A stretch of DNA of 6,087 nt, taken from contig DBIU01000089.1 in NCBI GenBank assembly GCA_002304735.1, positions 1 through 6,087 on the forward strand, written 5' to 3'. The position numbers and the translations under genes were made by a program. This DNA comes from Ruminococcaceae bacterium UBA794 (GTDB lineage: Bacteria > Bacillota > Clostridia > Oscillospirales > Ruminococcaceae). Positions 4,771 to 6,087 of the stretch are shown piece after piece. The notes under the pieces are model-generated. The model was not told the DNA's origin. It did no database searches and saw nothing but the letters and a program-made list of their open reading frames with translations. How positions within the stretch are numbered: the stretch's first letter is position 1; the number at the start of each line of letters is the position of its first letter.

Positions 4771-5187
4771 ATGAATAATACCGCTAAAGCTGAAAAAGCG
4801 CTCGGTATCACAACCGCATTGACGCTTATTGTATCGGGATACGAGGTCCTGCGGGCATGTCAGAATTACAGAGTGGGAATGAATTTCCTTGATATTGCAA
4901 GCTATGCCAACTCCGACTTGAATACGTATTGTCTTGTGCTGATACTTGCAAATCTAATTCTTCTCCCTAATGCCTTGATGTTATATAAGCAAAACGGCAT
5001 AAGCCTGAAAGACGAGATATATGACAGGAAAAGTCTTGGCAAGGATATATTTATGGGAATCGTCATTGCAGTAATATCTTCCGCTGTAAGTCTGATTTCT
5101 CTGTTTGTTGCAAAAGGACGAACAGAAATGGCTTTTTCCGGCTGGGAAAAGCTGTCGGTGGGTGAAATACTCCACACGGTGAATTGA
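4771..5187 (+). pseudogene. Truncated membrane protein, probably the N-terminal part of a CPBP-type protein
   Basis: 138 codons with a good start: GAGGTGAT (4759-4766) just before the ATG at 4771. In-frame GTG (4762) and ATG (4765) lie inside the Shine-Dalgarno and are not used. The product has about three membrane segments (residues 12-29, 52-72, 92-115) joined by polar loops. It then stops soon after FSGWEKLSVGEIL with the unrelated-looking residues HTVN. The style, especially LILLPNALMLYKQNGISLKDE and the third helix followed by a GEI segment, resembles the front of CPBP-family intramembrane proteins, normally 220 residues or more. The CPBP motifs (EExxxR and later His residues) would come after the truncation and are absent. 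Inference: a broken gene that keeps its promoter and ribosome binding site. It could instead be a genuine short membrane protein. The family call is tentative. Confidence 0.5.
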
Positions 5188-5406
5188 CCCGAGAAATCTA
5201 ATTTCTTGTTTCGACGGCAAAACTCTTTCAAGTCGGCTTTGATTTTATCGGGCAAGCCCCGGATATCCGCCGTTCGGATGCTTATGGGCGCGCAGTTCCG
5301 GTATGTCAGGAAGCCGCTCGACAAACGCCCGCAAGAAGAAACTATGCTTGAGCGTCTGCAAACGCTGATTAATTTCTTCAACGCAGACCGGCGGCAATTA
5401 TTCTGA
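5188..5406 (+). pseudogene. Orphan C-terminal coding fragment of an unknown protein
   Basis: Directly after the TGA of the membrane fragment, and in the same frame, 72 codons stay open to a TGA at 5404-5406. Part reads FKSALILSGKPRISAVRMLM, then a stretch rich in Arg/Lys and Gln, then MLERLQTLINFFNADRRQLF at the end. It looks like the basic, helical, soluble end of a real protein, quite unlike the hydrophobic fragment before it. The only candidate start, a TTG at 5206, has no ribosome binding site. I do not recognise the family. Its last 9 bases overlap the 3' end of the minus-strand gene. The best reading is a gene tail brought next to the truncated membrane gene by deletion or recombination, with a junction somewhere around 5168-5215. 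A chance open frame is not excluded. Confidence 0.4.
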
Positions 5407-6087
5407 TTTTTTCCAACTTAATTCAATATTGTCGATAAAGTAATGCGTTGTGGCTTCAAAGCCCGAATCTGTGCCGATAACGAGATATACGCTGCCGTTT
5501 TTATCGGTTATTGCGGAAAAATCAAGCTCGTATCTGTTAATATCATACCCGTTAAAATTCTGCTCGTCCTGTTTCGCAATATTCCCGACAACAATCATAT
5601 CTTTGCCGCCGTTACCCTGTACTCCCGCGTCAATGTTAAGCCTGTAATTGGCGTCGTCTTTTATAACTTTTTTCGGCTCAGCCGAAGTTAAACCGCATTT
5701 TACAAAGACGGATTCTCCCGGAGCGCCGCCGACTCCCATCATATTCCCCGAAACATCGGTCGCAATTTCAAATTTAACGCTGAAAACGTACTTTTCCCCT
5801 GCGTCAAATCCATCGAGCCTTTTGTAATAGCCCATAAACAAATCATCGCTGTGATTGTTTCCGGAAATAAACAGGCTTTTCCCATTACCCTTAACCGGAT
5901 TTTCTTCAAGGCTATGCTTCAGCTCATAGAACTCCTCCGCGCCCTCGCTGCACGGATAATCCGCGAAAATCGGAACGAAAGCTTCATCACCGTTTTCAAA
6001 GTCAAATTTTATCGCGCCCGCTGTGTTTTCGGGCTTGCTTTCGGGTTCGGACGAAACGGGATTTTCGGCGCTGCTTTCGGGATGATT
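5398..6087 (-). CDS. Probable secreted or lipid-anchored protein with Ser/Glu/Pro linker and beta-sandwich domain (N-terminus outside the window)
   Basis: The frame is open from the right edge to the TAA at 5400-5398, giving 229 residues with the start beyond the window. The first 24 or so (NHPESSAENPVSSEPESKPE and on) form a Ser/Glu/Pro/Asn linker of the kind that follows a lipobox or signal peptide in Gram-positive surface proteins. From about residue 25 a single domain begins with IKFDFENGDEAFVPIF, contains SLFISGNNHSDDLFMGYYK and VGGAPGESVFVKCG, and ends YFIDNIELSW. Alternating strands and a last strand of the form Y.IDNI.L are typical of jelly-roll, carbohydrate-binding-like domains. A TTG at 5841 is not the start, because the domain runs through it. 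Extracellular location and sugar binding are inferences; no enzyme motif is visible. Its 3' end meets the + strand fragment tail to tail with no terminator between. Confidence 0.75.
   Translation of the reverse strand, partial: NHPESSAENPVSSEPESKPENTAGAIKFDFENGDEAFVPIFADYPCSEGAEEFYELKHSLEENPVKGNGKSLFISGNNHSDDLFMGYYKRLDGFDAGEKYVFSVKFEIATDVSGNMMGVGGAPGESVFVKCGLTSAEPKKVIKDDANYRLNIDAGVQGNGGKDMIVVGNIAKQDEQNFNGYDINRYELDFSAITDKNGSVYLVIGTDSGFEATTHYFIDNIELSWKKSE

Noticed and set aside
4902..5381. 159-codon minus-strand frame across the fragment junction
   Set aside because: The translation is Ser/Arg/Cys-rich with no domain character, and it crosses both + strand fragments that have better support. 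It was considered because a minus-strand gene would explain the terminator at 4493-4533.
5839..5841. TTG as the start of the right-edge gene
   Set aside because: The frame is open to the window edge and the domain blocks continue upstream through it, so this is an internal Leu codon.
1..6087. CRISPR arrays, tRNA or rRNA genes, insertion sequences, attachment sites
   Set aside because: No regularly spaced repeats, no cloverleaf or rRNA-like segments, and no transposase or terminal inverted repeats were seen; the gene fragments on the right are not flanked by recognisable mobile-element ends.

Overview
The window reads as a low-to-mid GC Firmicute, most likely a gut-type clostridium (Oscillospiraceae/Ruminococcaceae-like). 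The grounds are an AddA-type helicase/nuclease, a DarA-type cyclic-di-AMP receptor, strong AGGAGG ribosome binding sites, classical sigma-A promoters and U-tailed hairpin terminators. Taxonomy is inferred from gene content and style, not from a marker gene.

Left part (1-1077, + strand): the last 57 codons of addA, then a 174-residue multi-pass membrane protein of unknown role, then a 31-codon gene at 831-926 with a near-perfect ribosome binding site that encodes a cysteine-rich, single-hydrophobic-segment microprotein. A 15-bp bidirectional terminator (1044-1077) closes this side and also the operon arriving from the right.

Centre (1078-4458, - strand): a compact four-gene locus. A TetR-family regulator (3794-4399) has a consensus promoter overlapped by two tandem palindromes and preceded by an A7T7 tract. 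After a small terminator-like hairpin and a separate palindrome come three tightly packed genes: an ABC half-exporter with fused membrane and ATPase domains (1918-3711, GTG start), a DUF1854 protein (1415-1903) and a DarA/PstA-like cyclic-di-AMP receptor (1078-1404). Gaps of 14 and 10 bases, with each stop codon merged into the next Shine-Dalgarno, argue for one transcript and translational coupling. The inferred picture is a repressor-controlled exporter with a DUF1854 accessory protein and a second-messenger sensor. This is the most interesting unit in the window.

Right part (4459-6087): this region looks rearranged. A minus-strand terminator (4493-4533) has no adjacent minus-strand gene. 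A strong + strand promoter (4618-4646) and a foldable leader precede a membrane protein of only 138 codons that looks like the front of a CPBP-type protein. It is followed, in the same frame past a stop, by what looks like the tail of an unrelated protein (to 5406). From the right edge a - strand gene enters (5398-6087): the C-terminal part of a probable secreted or lipid-anchored protein with a Ser/Glu/Pro linker and a beta-sandwich-like domain. Its stop overlaps the end of the + strand fragment by 9 bases.
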